Shown here one piece after another: positions 8,069 through 17,168 of a stretch of 64,000 nucleotides of DNA. The stretch is from Ruminococcus sp. (GTDB taxonomy: Bacteria; Bacillota; Clostridia; Oscillospirales; Ruminococcaceae). Positions within the stretch are counted from its first letter, which is position 1. Each line of letters begins with the position of its first letter. The stretch covers positions 39,392 to 103,391 of the forward strand of contig NZ_JAFUAG010000038.1 in the NCBI RefSeq assembly GCF_017464355.1. Reading direction: 5' to 3'. Under the pieces are notes generated by a model. It was not told the origin of the DNA. It was given only the letters and a program-made list of their open reading frames with translations, and did no database searches. The position numbers and the translations under genes were made by a program.

Positions 8069-8446
8069 ATGAAAAATATCGATATGAAAAAGTTTAATGG
8101 GATCAAAAAGAAGACCTATAAGTATCTCTGGGTAGTGTCAGCTGTGTTCTGCTCAGTGACGGCTTCAACTATCTTTGCTTTTGCAGATGATGGTGTACCG
8201 TCCTCTATGTTTACTGCGGTCCTTGGAACGATCTGTAAATTTGTTACTGCACTTGGCGGTGTGGTCGCTCTTATAGGCGGTATCAACTGGGCTCTCGGAT
8301 TTAAGAGTGAGGATTCGGACGCTCAGGTCAGGGGTATCAGAACACTCATTGCCGGTGCCGCAGTAATTGCTGTTGTGCAGGCAGCAAAGACTTTTGTCTC
8401 GGATCCTACGCCCGCTACAGGGTTCATCACGTTCCTGGGGCTTTAA
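8069..8446 (+). CDS. Small membrane protein, VirB2/Maff2-like pilin candidate
   Basis: I prefer ATG 8069 because AGAAAGGA lies 10 bases before it; ATG 8045 in frame lacks a ribosome site. The protein (125 residues) has a basic N-terminus, a signal-like segment ending 'TIFAFADD', then two hydrophobic helices ('ICKFVTALGGVVALIGGINWAL' region and 'LIAGAAVIAVVQAA') joined by a short polar loop with 'DSDAQVRGIR'. This two-helix layout with a polar turn is that of VirB2-type pilins and of the small Maff2-type proteins found in the same place in Firmicutes conjugative elements. It is likely a subunit of the transfer channel or pilus. Stem-loops follow the gene, which would favour high expression. 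Confidence 0.7.
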   Translation: MKNIDMKKFNGIKKKTYKYLWVVSAVFCSVTASTIFAFADDGVPSSMFTAVLGTICKFVTALGGVVALIGGINWALGFKSEDSDAQVRGIRTLIAGAAVIAVVQAAKTFVSDPTPATGFITFLGL

Positions 8447-8483
8447 TAGCAAGAAGATCAATGACCGGATATAAAGAGCGTGC

Positions 8484-8598
8484 TTGTGCAGCCTGTCTGC
8501 GGGCTGCACGGACATGATCTCTGAACATTAAAAATACTTTATCATCATGCACCGCGGCTTAAGGGCAGCAGCGCATGGTCATAAGGTATTTTTTAAGG
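8484..8598 (+). terminator. Intra-operon stem-loops, partial terminator after the pilin-like gene
   Basis: GTGCAGCC/GGGCTGCAC forms one hairpin (about 8484-8508). A second, long-range stem joins about 8533-8550 to 8573-8590 (AATAC.TTAT...CATGC) and runs into TTTTTT. No promoter is evident afterwards, so downstream genes probably depend on read-through, lowering their expression relative to the pilin-like gene. Confidence 0.45.
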
Positions 8599-8670
8599 CA
8601 GATATATGTTAAAAGAATAAATAAATGTCCCGATGACACGGGGCAAAACGGGAAAGAAAAGAGGAAAAGA

Positions 8671-9930
8671 ATGAAAAAAAAAGTAGCGCTGCTTGCGGCA
8701 GCAGCCTGTTTATCCATGCTGATCTCTCCCTTTCAGGCTTATGCAGATGAAAGCAGCAAGGCTGAGAGCAAGAGCAGTTCAGCTCCAAAGTCCGACAGCA
8801 GCAAGTCCGATCGGTCATCGAAGGCTGAAACGAAGAAGGAGTCGGATAAAAGCACGGTGGGGATCATGGCTGTAATGCCGCAGGAATGGCTTGACGATGA
8901 TAACTATGAGTTCGAGGTCACATTTTCAAACGCAAGTGAGAGAAAAAGTGTTTACCTTGATGTGGATAACAGTTTCACGTCGGAAATAGAGCTGAAAAAA
9001 TATCAGATGTATGAGGTCACATTTTCAGACGATATCGCGGGCTACGATGTGGGCGGTATTGACCCTGACGGCTTTATGGCGGAACGGGATAATGAAATGA
9101 AGGTGCTGACTTTCAGACGTCATCAGGATATCTCGGCTGCTGCAGGGGACGGTGTCATAACCGCTGAACAGGCAGATGAACTTGAAGCGGCAAGAAATGT
9201 CGTTCAGCAATTTATCAGCAACACAAAAAAGATAGGCCTTGACGAGAACAACAATGACCAGAAGCTGCTCTTCAATCTTAACAAGGATATGATAAAGGAC
9301 AGGTTTTTTGAGGGGACAGGTAAATATTACACCCCGGAGGTATACAAGGAACTGACAAAAACAGATGCTTTCTACTGTTACTGGCTTTCCTATAATGCCT
9401 ACAAGGTAATAGATACCTCAGACCCCTATGTGGAGGAAAGCATAGATGAAGAGCTTTCATTTTTCAAGGACTATGACAGCCATGAACAGGTATATGAGGG
9501 TCTGCGCACTGCCGTTGGCAAGGAGGTAAGGAGCGTCTGGGAATGGCTGAAGACCCAGGCCGATGAAACAGGAGCCATGCCCGATCTTTTCATAGTGTAT
9601 ATGGATATGAAAAACAATGTGGAATATCAGATAGAAAATGCGGGAGTCACCAAAACAGAAGAAGTTTCTGCGGACGAAGATGTGGTGCATATCGAAGACA
9701 AGGTGGAATTGTTTATAGATGAAACCGAAGTCCCGGAAAGTGAACGTATCGATTTTACAGATGATCTTCCGAAGGAAGAAACGATCGCAAAGCGTACATC
9801 GTCAAGATTTCTGCGGCTGATCAAGGATAATTCAGTTACGCTGATATTTCTTGCTGTGACAGGTGCGGCGGTGCTGCTTACAAGACGTATCAGCAAAAAG
9901 GTAAAGGAAGATAGTGATGAAGATGATTAA
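8671..9930 (+). CDS. Secreted, C-terminally membrane-anchored protein of the T4SS operon
   Basis: ATG 8671 follows AGAGGAAAAG and begins a clear signal peptide (Lys-rich start, Ala/Leu core, cleavage near 'AYADES'). Residues about 28-65 are a Ser/Lys linker. The body (about 70-370) is soluble and of no family that I recognise. Near the C-terminus a hydrophobic helix ('SVTLIFLAVTGAAVLL') followed by basic residues anchors the protein, leaving a short cytoplasmic tail. The topology predicts a 419-residue surface protein standing in the cell wall zone. In this operon it could help contact the recipient or brace the channel; no adhesion domain is visible, so this is inference. Confidence 0.75.
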   Translation: MKKKVALLAAAACLSMLISPFQAYADESSKAESKSSSAPKSDSSKSDRSSKAETKKESDKSTVGIMAVMPQEWLDDDNYEFEVTFSNASERKSVYLDVDNSFTSEIELKKYQMYEVTFSDDIAGYDVGGIDPDGFMAERDNEMKVLTFRRHQDISAAAGDGVITAEQADELEAARNVVQQFISNTKKIGLDENNNDQKLLFNLNKDMIKDRFFEGTGKYYTPEVYKELTKTDAFYCYWLSYNAYKVIDTSDPYVEESIDEELSFFKDYDSHEQVYEGLRTAVGKEVRSVWEWLKTQADETGAMPDLFIVYMDMKNNVEYQIENAGVTKTEEVSADEDVVHIEDKVELFIDETEVPESERIDFTDDLPKEETIAKRTSSRFLRLIKDNSVTLIFLAVTGAAVLLTRRISKKVKEDSDEDD

Positions 9931-9944
9931 GGAGAGTGAAAAAA

Positions 9945-10868
9945 ATGTTTGATACTGCATTCAGCGGGACTTTTACAGCAGGTATAACGGCCAAATCAGC
10001 CTTTGCAAAGGGCGTAAAGAAATTTTTTGAGTCCCTCCTGGAGTCCATACCGAGCCAGAAGGAAGAACTGCTTGCTGTGCTGCAGCTTGATGGAAGTAAA
10101 AATCCCTTTGAGGGCGTGTCAATTCAGCTGACCACTACGCTGACGAATTATGCTTATATCATATGTGCCATAGTTTTTATGATAGAATTTCTGAAATACA
10201 CCATAAAGATAGAGGGTGTAAAGCTTGAATATGTGGCAGGTCTCGGCTTCAAATTCGCAGTGGCAAGATCGGCTCTGGATATAGGCAGAGATCTGCTGCT
10301 GGCCATTACCGCTACGGCAAACAGCCTCGTACTTTCAGCTGTGAATACCCAGGCAGTATACTATGCCTATGACAGCAGCGGTAAGCTTGTATCCCAGAGT
10401 GTGACGGGCGGTATCAGCGAGAATATAGAAGCTATCAAAACTCTGATCAACAAAACTCTTGAAGACGCGGGGATGTTTGATGCCATAGTACCGCTGATAA
10501 CACTTTCGCTGCCCTTTATCGCAATAAAGGTCATAATGTTTATCGGTATCATCATGGCATACGGCAGAATGTTCGAGATGACTATATACCAGATAATGTA
10601 CCCCCTGCCCTGCGGCATGATGCTGCTCGATCAGGGCAGGATACCCAAAAGGTTCTTTGCTTCATACTGTGCCTGCGCATTGCAGGGGCCTATCATGATA
10701 ATGTCGGTATCGCTTTTCGAGGGCTTCATGACAAGGGCAGTCGCAGAAGCGGAAACAGTCCAGGATCTCAGCGCTGTGGCATTCACCACCCTTATGGCTG
10801 CGCTGATGATGCTGATGGGAATGCTCAAATCAGGACAGTGGGCTAACAGGGTACTCGGTGAAAGTTAA
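9945..10868 (+). CDS. VirB6/TrbL-like polytopic membrane protein
   Basis: ATG 9945 lies nine bases after AAGGAGA; a GTG at 9936 would be too close to it. The 307-residue protein has about five or six membrane helices (for example around 'YIICAIVFMIEFLKY', 'ITLSLPFIAIKVIMFIGII', 'LQGPIMIMSVSLFEGF' and 'LMAALMMLMGML') and an extracellular loop between the first helices. This arrangement and its place between the pilin-like gene and prgI-virB4 match VirB6/TrbL-type inner-membrane channel components of Gram-positive conjugation systems. It would form part of the translocation pore. Family assignment rests on topology and synteny rather than on a catalytic motif. Confidence 0.75.
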   Translation: MFDTAFSGTFTAGITAKSAFAKGVKKFFESLLESIPSQKEELLAVLQLDGSKNPFEGVSIQLTTTLTNYAYIICAIVFMIEFLKYTIKIEGVKLEYVAGLGFKFAVARSALDIGRDLLLAITATANSLVLSAVNTQAVYYAYDSSGKLVSQSVTGGISENIEAIKTLINKTLEDAGMFDAIVPLITLSLPFIAIKVIMFIGIIMAYGRMFEMTIYQIMYPLPCGMMLLDQGRIPKRFFASYCACALQGPIMIMSVSLFEGFMTRAVAEAETVQDLSAVAFTTLMAALMMLMGMLKSGQWANRVLGES

Positions 10869-10880
10869 GGAGAGCTGGTT

Positions 10881-13800
10881 ATGATACAAATAGTTATCCC
10901 AAAGGATATTCGGGAATATAAGGAGAAGGTAGTCCTCGGCCTGACTTTGCGCCAGGCTGTGACCATAGGCTCCGCATTGGCAATAGGCATACCTATGCAC
11001 ATTATCGGAAAGCGCTATATAAGCGGAGATATCCTGCCTTTCATCATAGTGCTGCTGTGTACGCCTATAGTGGTCTGCGGTTTTGTTACGGTAAACGGTA
11101 TGCCCTTTGAGAAATTTCTGGTAGTGGGCATAGCCAAGTTTTTGAAATTTCCCGTAAAAAGACTGTACAAAAGCGATAACAAGTGGCGCAGAGATCTCAG
11201 GGAACTATACCCGGTAAAACCCCTTGACAAAAAGGAAAAAAAGCTGAAGACCGAAGCAAGCTTTGAAAAACTGTTTCTTTGTCTTGAAGCAGAGGAGAAT
11301 GGAGAGATGCTCAGTATGAAAGATATCAAAAACAGTGACCTGTTGACAGTAAAGATAAAGGAAAGGGCAGAAAAGGTAAAAAAAGAAGCTGCTCAGAAAA
11401 AGAAATCTTCCAAGGACTCAAAGTTTGAAAAACTCAAAAGCAGGGCTGATGAGATAGCCGCAAAGCAGGAGGCAGATCCCGAGTATGTGCCCGACAAAAA
11501 GGAAGGCGCTGTACTGAGAAAATACAACAACGCTGTACTGGTCAGACGTAAGAAGGTGGTCAAGGACGGCGTCAAGGATGTAAAGAAAAAGAACAATGAA
11601 ATGCTCAAAAGGAAAAAGGCCAAGACCTTTATCCCCAGATCAGCCCAGGATACTCTGCCCTATATAACAGATTTTGACAACGGTCTTTTTGAGGTGGAGG
11701 AGGGAGTCTACTCCAAGTGCTACCGCCTTAAGGACGTCAATTTCACCAATGTAAAAGAGGAGGAGCAGGAGCAGATCTTTGTGAAGTGGGGCGAATTCCT
11801 CAACTTCTTCTCAGAGGATATTTACCTTTCGGTGACTATCGACAACAGGATAGTCAGTGAGTCTGAGATGCTGGAAAACGTTCATTACCATATGCATAAT
11901 GATGACTTTGATGTACACAGAAGAGAATATAACCGTGTTATGGACGTGGCTGTGGCAAAGTCCAAAAAGAATATCCGTCAGGAAAAGATGTTCACCCTTT
12001 CGCTGAAAGCGGACAGCCCGCTGGAGGCAGAGATGAAGTTCCTGAGAATGGAAAATGCTATCCAGAAGAACCTGACCCCCATGGGAAGCAATGCAAAACT
12101 CATGAGTACCACCGAACGTCTTGAAATGCTCCACGACAAGTTCCGCAAGGGCAGGGAGGGGACTTTCAGGGTGAATTATCCGTTCCTTGAAAAGCAGGGG
12201 CTTTCCAGCAAAGACTATGTGGCACCCTCCAGCTTCTCCAGAATGGACAAGAAGGATTATTTCAAGATAGATAACGGCTTCTACAGATGTATGTATATCT
12301 CAAATCTTCCCGCCAGCATGAGCACCGATTTCATACAGGAGTTCGTCGATGTGGATTTCCCGCTGATGACAACTGTATGCATCGAGCCTATCGCCAGCGA
12401 CAAGACTCTCAAAATGGTAGGCAGAAATTATGCCTCCATGAAAAATGATGAGATCAAATACGAAAAGCGTGCAGCAAAAAGCGGCTATTCAAAAGCCTTT
12501 TTGCCCCCGAACCTTGAAAGGTCTATCGAGCAGGCTGCAGAGCTTATGGACTTTATACAGAACAAGTCCCAGAAGATGTTTTTCATCACCCTGACCTGCA
12601 TGGTATACGGCAAGACCAAGGAGGAACTTGAAGAGAACTGCGGCATTGTCATGAGCGTGGCAAGAAAGTTCACCTGCCAGATGTCCAGCTTTGATTTCCA
12701 GCAGGAGGAAGCCATGAAGATAACCTTCCCCATGGGTATCAGCCCCAAGGGAAAGACTTATGTTGACAAGACCATGACCACTGAGGCAGCTTCGCTGTTC
12801 CTGCCTTTCAACTCCACCGAGCTGTACCACAAGAACGGTTTCTACTATGGCATAAATCAGGTATCCAACAACATAATCCTCTGCGACAGGACACAGTTCA
12901 AGACCCCCTCGGGCTTCGTGCTGGGTTCGGCGGGCTCAGGTAAATCCTTTGCCGTCAAGCGTGAGATATTCAATGTTCTGTTCAGAGATGATGAGACCAG
13001 CGTTATAGTTATCGACCCTGAGGCAGAGTATGTTGATTTCTGCGAGATATTCATGGGCGTGCCTATAACAGTCTCGCCGGGCTCTGACATTCATATCAAT
13101 CCTATGGATATGAGTGAGAACTACGGACTTGATGTCACAGACGATGTCATGAGTACTCCTCTTGAAGTGAAGAAGAAGAAAGCCCTCGTCAAGAAGAGCG
13201 ACTATATCATGTCGATCGTTCAGTCCATGATGCAGGACGCTAACGGCTATGTCAGCATAACCCCTGCCCAGAGGACTATCATCGACCGTGCGGTCCAGAA
13301 CGCTTACTATGAGTACATGACACACAATTTCGACAGCCAGTACCTGCCTACGCTGAAGGATCTGTATAATGAGATACAGTCCATGAGGCTGACCACCGAG
13401 GGCGCAGCTGAGATAGCTGACGGTATTGACTATTACATCAACGGCTCCATGGGCGTTTTCGCAGATTATTCCAACGTTGACTACAACAACAGGTTCGTGG
13501 TCTTCAATATCAAGGAACTTGGCGAGCAGCTGAGGCAGATAGCTCTGCTGATAATCCTGGATTTCATCTGGGATAAGATGTCCACTAACTTCACCGAGGG
13601 CAAGAGAACATATACCTATGCCGATGAGATACACGTCCTGTTCAGGAACGACTTTGCTGCACAGTATCTCCGTCAGCTTTACAAGCGCGGAAGAAAGTTC
13701 GGTCTTGTTATCACAGGCATAACTCAGGACTGTGAAGACCTGCTCTCGAATACGGTAGCAAGGGGCATGATAAGCAACTCAGACTTCGTGCTGATGCTTT

Positions 13801-14132
13801 CTCAGAAGTCTGAGAACCTGAAAGCACTGGCTGATATGCTCAAGCTTTCAGAGGACGAGCAGAGATATGTTACACAATCTGCCCCCGGCAGCGGCCTGCT
13901 GTTTGCTGAGCAGGTGGTAGTTCCTTTTGAGGACGATTTCCCCTCATCAAGCTATCTGTATAAGCTTATCTCCACAAAGTTCGGCGAGGACAGAAATATC
14001 AATGATATCAGGGAATATGTTGCAAAGCTCATCGAAAACAAAGACTGCGAAGAGGAAACGGAGAGCCTGGAAGGGATCAGGAGCAGCATAGTAAAGGAAG
14101 AGCGTAAGAGGGAGTCCCTCGAAGCCGTATAA
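10881..14132 (+). CDS. PrgI-VirB4 fusion, T4SS ATPase
   Basis: This 1083-residue protein begins with a PrgI-type membrane module (residues 1 to about 115: 'IPKDIREYKEKVVLGLTLRQ', two adjacent membrane helices). A basic Lys-rich linker (about 115-250) follows, then a full VirB4/TrsE ATPase. Walker A is 'GSAGSGKSFAVK' (about 682-693), Walker B is 'YADEIHVLF' (about 914-922), and 'KRGRKFGLVITGITQD' is the conserved C-terminal motif. PrgI and VirB4 are normally encoded by two adjacent genes; here they are one frame with no interruption. VirB4 energises channel assembly and substrate transfer at the membrane. The fusion would anchor the ATPase covalently. AAGGAGAG precedes ATG 10881. Confidence 0.92.
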   Translation: MIQIVIPKDIREYKEKVVLGLTLRQAVTIGSALAIGIPMHIIGKRYISGDILPFIIVLLCTPIVVCGFVTVNGMPFEKFLVVGIAKFLKFPVKRLYKSDNKWRRDLRELYPVKPLDKKEKKLKTEASFEKLFLCLEAEENGEMLSMKDIKNSDLLTVKIKERAEKVKKEAAQKKKSSKDSKFEKLKSRADEIAAKQEADPEYVPDKKEGAVLRKYNNAVLVRRKKVVKDGVKDVKKKNNEMLKRKKAKTFIPRSAQDTLPYITDFDNGLFEVEEGVYSKCYRLKDVNFTNVKEEEQEQIFVKWGEFLNFFSEDIYLSVTIDNRIVSESEMLENVHYHMHNDDFDVHRREYNRVMDVAVAKSKKNIRQEKMFTLSLKADSPLEAEMKFLRMENAIQKNLTPMGSNAKLMSTTERLEMLHDKFRKGREGTFRVNYPFLEKQGLSSKDYVAPSSFSRMDKKDYFKIDNGFYRCMYISNLPASMSTDFIQEFVDVDFPLMTTVCIEPIASDKTLKMVGRNYASMKNDEIKYEKRAAKSGYSKAFLPPNLERSIEQAAELMDFIQNKSQKMFFITLTCMVYGKTKEELEENCGIVMSVARKFTCQMSSFDFQQEEAMKITFPMGISPKGKTYVDKTMTTEAASLFLPFNSTELYHKNGFYYGINQVSNNIILCDRTQFKTPSGFVLGSAGSGKSFAVKREIFNVLFRDDETSVIVIDPEAEYVDFCEIFMGVPITVSPGSDIHINPMDMSENYGLDVTDDVMSTPLEVKKKKALVKKSDYIMSIVQSMMQDANGYVSITPAQRTIIDRAVQNAYYEYMTHNFDSQYLPTLKDLYNEIQSMRLTTEGAAEIADGIDYYINGSMGVFADYSNVDYNNRFVVFNIKELGEQLRQIALLIILDFIWDKMSTNFTEGKRTYTYADEIHVLFRNDFAAQYLRQLYKRGRKFGLVITGITQDCEDLLSNTVARGMISNSDFVLMLSQKSENLKALADMLKLSEDEQRYVTQSAPGSGLLFAEQVVVPFEDDFPSSSYLYKLISTKFGEDRNINDIREYVAKLIENKDCEEETESLEGIRSSIVKEERKRESLEAV

Positions 14133-14140
14133 CAGACATT

Positions 14141-14163
14141 CACCGCACTTAAGCAGTGCGGTG
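14141..14163 (+). terminator. Intercistronic hairpin
   Basis: CACCGCACT (14141-14149) pairs with AGTGCGGTG (14155-14163), followed by only a short T-rich stretch. It may be a weak terminator or an mRNA-stabilising element between virB4 and the VirB1-like gene. Confidence 0.5.
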
Positions 14164-14223
14164 TTGTCATAAGCGGGATATCCCTGAAACAAATTGCAGG
14201 GCAAGATACAAGGAAGTGAGAAC

Positions 14224-17076
14224 ATGGCACGGGGAAGACCCATAGTTATAGATGAGACCAGGATAAAAAAAGGCCGCACAGGCAGCGCAGGCCCAATAAG
14301 ATCATACTCAGCTGCGGCAAAGGATCTGTCAAGGCAGATGAAAAATGCAGCCTATTCAGCAAGCGGAGATTCAGGCGGAGGCTCCATGATGAAATATACC
14401 GTCAACGGTGCGGGCTCAGCTGTCAGGGTCTACAAGGCTATTGACAGAACGTGCAATTCTGTGATAAACACAGCCGCCAAAACAGCCTCGACGGTAAACA
14501 AGCTTGTAAATAACCCTCGTGTAACTGTGAAGACCACCATGGATCTCGGCCCTCTCTGTGAAAGGGTCAAAAAATATGGTGCGGCAGGTATCATAAATAA
14601 AAAGTCGGAACTGCAGCACAGCACCACTTACTACGGCTATATCAGGAGTAAGGCAGTCCGCGGACTGAAGAACACAGGCGTATACAAAGCGGCGCATATG
14701 ATGAAGAAGGATATAAAAGACTTCTCCCGTGATATAAAGGTCGCTAAGGGTGCCATAAGAAGAAATACCCGTATCACCGCCAAAGGTGTGAAGCACCTGA
14801 AAACGGGTACCTGTAAGGTGATCCTTAAAACAGGTAGTAAGATAATGGTAAGAACTGTCGGAAAGGTAACTGTCAGGACGCTTAAGCTTCAGTATCATAT
14901 CACCGCAACGATCATAAAAAACACGCCTAAAGCGGCAAAGTATACCATCAAAGGTGCTTCAAAGCTGACCGAGATAACATCTGATGCCCTTATAGCAGGC
15001 GAAAACGCCATGCTGGAAACGACGGGATATACCATCAAGACTGTGCATACCTCTGCAAGGCTGACCAAGGACACTGTAAAAACAGGTGCTAAAGTTGCGG
15101 TGAAAACAGGAAAGGTCGCAGGAAAGGGCTTCAGAGCTGCAAGAACAGGCATAAGCTATGCCAGGAAGAACGGCTTGAAAAAGGCAGCTGCCAGGGCGGG
15201 CGAAAAGGCAGTAAAGGGCATAGCTTCTGCTGCAAGGAACGGGTTCTCGCTTGTGACCAAAGCTGTGTTCCGCCGCCTGCTGGTGCCCGTTGTAGTAACG
15301 GTGCTTATAGCGGCAGGTGCTTTTGTCATGATAGGCGGAGGCGGCGCTGTTGTGGGCTCTATATTCAGCGGAGTCACATCTGTGGTCAGCGGAGTAAAGG
15401 AGAAAGTCGCAAGCTTTTTCGGCGGAGGCGAAGATGAAGAGGACGGCCCTGCTGATATCGACATGGATGAATATCTCCGCGGAAGAATAAAGAAGTCCCG
15501 AAATGAACTGCGTGATGACGTGATAAAGTCACTTAAGAAAAAGGGTTCTTATTTTGAGGTGAGATTTTACAACAAAGAGCTTGACATGGATATCCCCGTT
15601 GACCCGGAACTTGCCAGAAGCAAGAACAAGGTAAGCAGAATGATATATTCCGAGGAAGCTATACTCCGTATTATCGAACCTGTGTTCAACGCCCGTGTGG
15701 TGGCGGAATACGGTCTTGAAGTTCCGAAGATGAAAGACCTGGACGATATGTATGACGATATCGCAAAGGATATTTTTGTCATAAAGTCAGAGGAATTCAT
15801 CGAGTACTGTACTCCCGATATCTGCCCCTCCTGCGGTAATCACCATTCGTCGGACGGCTGTCCCTCGGTAAACCAAGGATCCCATTCAGACACAAGCCTG
15901 TGTCACGACTGCTGCCGCACAACTCATATGATCTGTGAAGGTCATTTGTCGGGTTATGAATGCGGCTGTGAAGAACATGACCATTCGGGGAAAGATCTGG
16001 ATGATGCCTTTGATTATTTTATGGACAATGATTCTGATGTTGATACGGTCTGGTACAACTGGAAACTTACCGGGAAAACATATGAGAGAAATGGCCGTAT
16101 CACATACTATGCACGCTGCGCAAAGGGAGGCGACGGCGACTGTAATGGGCACCGCCACAGCGACGGATGCCGCAAGACCAGATATCACTGGGCAGACGGC
16201 TCCTTCCGTGAGGAAAGACCGGGGGGCGGAGATTCCTATATCGAAGGCAGTCCATGTGACCATACATCTGCTGTAGATGTATGCGGAGGTTACAGCTACT
16301 GCGAAGGACATAAGATAAAGCGCATATATATCCAGCCCAAGGAACTGGATGAGTTCATCGATGATAACTACACCAAAAAGATCGAGAAGCTTGAAAAAGA
16401 GGTCGCAAAAAAGTCCAAAAAGCTTGATAAAGCCAAGGACAAGAAAAAGCCTGACGAGGAAGATATAGCGGAAAAGGAAGACGAACTCACTGACCTTGAG
16501 AAAAAACTGGACGACCTTGAACAGGCCCGTGACCTTACATATAATTTCCTTGAACTTATAGATGATGAACTGGGCCTTGGAGAAGAGGGGGAAGATGCAG
16601 ATGCCAAGAAGTTAGCAAACATGGATATCAGCAACCTCTATGCTCAGAAAGCGGCGGGGCAGACAGGCAAACCCTTTGTGTTCGAGGGTGAGGACCCCAA
16701 TGTGGGATTTGATGATATCGGCCTTGTGAAATATGTCTACGGTCAGGCACTGAACGATGTGGACTCTTATAAGGCGCTTGCTTCCCACGGTGCCTTTGAT
16801 TTTTCCCATTCCTATGAGGACGATCGTGAGGGGGCACTTATACTGTATACCTACGGTGTGAAAAAAGTGAATTCTCAGGGTGTGGAAGATTACAGCGATG
16901 TATTCGATCCCGAGAATATCTACCATGTGGGGATATCCCTGGGCAACGGCTATATGGTACACGCTGCGGGTGCGCCTGCGGTCGGCGGCAAGCAGGGGGG
17001 CAGAGTCAGGGTGTCAAGGGTATCGGCCGATGCTGTCATGAAGATAGGCATACCCAGGCAGGAGGTCCTCGGCTGA
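14224..17076 (+). CDS. VirB1-like T4SS protein with Cys/His-rich region and inactivated NlpC/P60 domain
   Basis: ATG 14224 follows AAGGAAGTGAG. The 950-residue protein has a long basic, Thr/Lys/Ala-rich N-terminal region (1-355, amphipathic repeats of 'KTGAKVAVKTGKVAGKG' type), one membrane helix (about 360-383), an extracellular domain, a Cys/His-rich region (about 535-690 with CPSCGNHH, CHDCC, CGCEEHDH, HRHSDGC), a coiled coil (about 715-780) and a C-terminal domain like NlpC/P60 peptidoglycan hydrolases. The expected catalytic D-C-S-G is D-D-I-G here (Asp831 instead of Cys), while the histidines in 'YHVGISLGNGYMVHA' (901, 913) remain. So the fold seems kept but cell-wall cleavage is probably lost. 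In related elements this gene opens the wall for the channel. It is the last gene of operon 1. Confidence 0.8.
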   Translation: MARGRPIVIDETRIKKGRTGSAGPIRSYSAAAKDLSRQMKNAAYSASGDSGGGSMMKYTVNGAGSAVRVYKAIDRTCNSVINTAAKTASTVNKLVNNPRVTVKTTMDLGPLCERVKKYGAAGIINKKSELQHSTTYYGYIRSKAVRGLKNTGVYKAAHMMKKDIKDFSRDIKVAKGAIRRNTRITAKGVKHLKTGTCKVILKTGSKIMVRTVGKVTVRTLKLQYHITATIIKNTPKAAKYTIKGASKLTEITSDALIAGENAMLETTGYTIKTVHTSARLTKDTVKTGAKVAVKTGKVAGKGFRAARTGISYARKNGLKKAAARAGEKAVKGIASAARNGFSLVTKAVFRRLLVPVVVTVLIAAGAFVMIGGGGAVVGSIFSGVTSVVSGVKEKVASFFGGGEDEEDGPADIDMDEYLRGRIKKSRNELRDDVIKSLKKKGSYFEVRFYNKELDMDIPVDPELARSKNKVSRMIYSEEAILRIIEPVFNARVVAEYGLEVPKMKDLDDMYDDIAKDIFVIKSEEFIEYCTPDICPSCGNHHSSDGCPSVNQGSHSDTSLCHDCCRTTHMICEGHLSGYECGCEEHDHSGKDLDDAFDYFMDNDSDVDTVWYNWKLTGKTYERNGRITYYARCAKGGDGDCNGHRHSDGCRKTRYHWADGSFREERPGGGDSYIEGSPCDHTSAVDVCGGYSYCEGHKIKRIYIQPKELDEFIDDNYTKKIEKLEKEVAKKSKKLDKAKDKKKPDEEDIAEKEDELTDLEKKLDDLEQARDLTYNFLELIDDELGLGEEGEDADAKKLANMDISNLYAQKAAGQTGKPFVFEGEDPNVGFDDIGLVKYVYGQALNDVDSYKALASHGAFDFSHSYEDDREGALILYTYGVKKVNSQGVEDYSDVFDPENIYHVGISLGNGYMVHAAGAPAVGGKQGGRVRVSRVSADAVMKIGIPRQEVLG

Positions 17077-17087
17077 TCGTTAAATAC

Positions 17088-17116
17088 TTGACAAAGATGA
17101 AAAAATGTATTACAAT
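17088..17116 (+). promoter_or_regulatory. Promoter of the GntR-like regulator
   Basis: TTGACA (17088-17093), 17 bp, TACAAT (17111-17116). The predicted start is near 17123, overlapping the degenerate operator C. Confidence 0.75.
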
Positions 17117-17121
17117 AAAAG

Positions 17122-17139
17122 TGTAAAACCGACTTTTCA
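17122..17139. promoter_or_regulatory. Degenerate operator C (candidate autoregulation site)
   Basis: TGTAAAACCGACTTTTCA resembles operators A and B (GTAAAA...CTTTTC against GTAAAATTGAYTTTAC) and sits just downstream of the -10 box of the regulator gene. The weaker match would fit looser autoregulation. Confidence 0.5.
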
Positions 17140-17168
17140 TTTATAGTTCGAGCGAATAGAGGTAAAAC

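Noticed and set aside
16130-16320. Cys/His-rich segment of the VirB1-like protein as a DNA-binding zinc finger
   Set aside because: It lies beyond the single membrane helix and is therefore predicted outside the cytoplasm; spacing of Cys and His fits no DNA-binding finger that I know.
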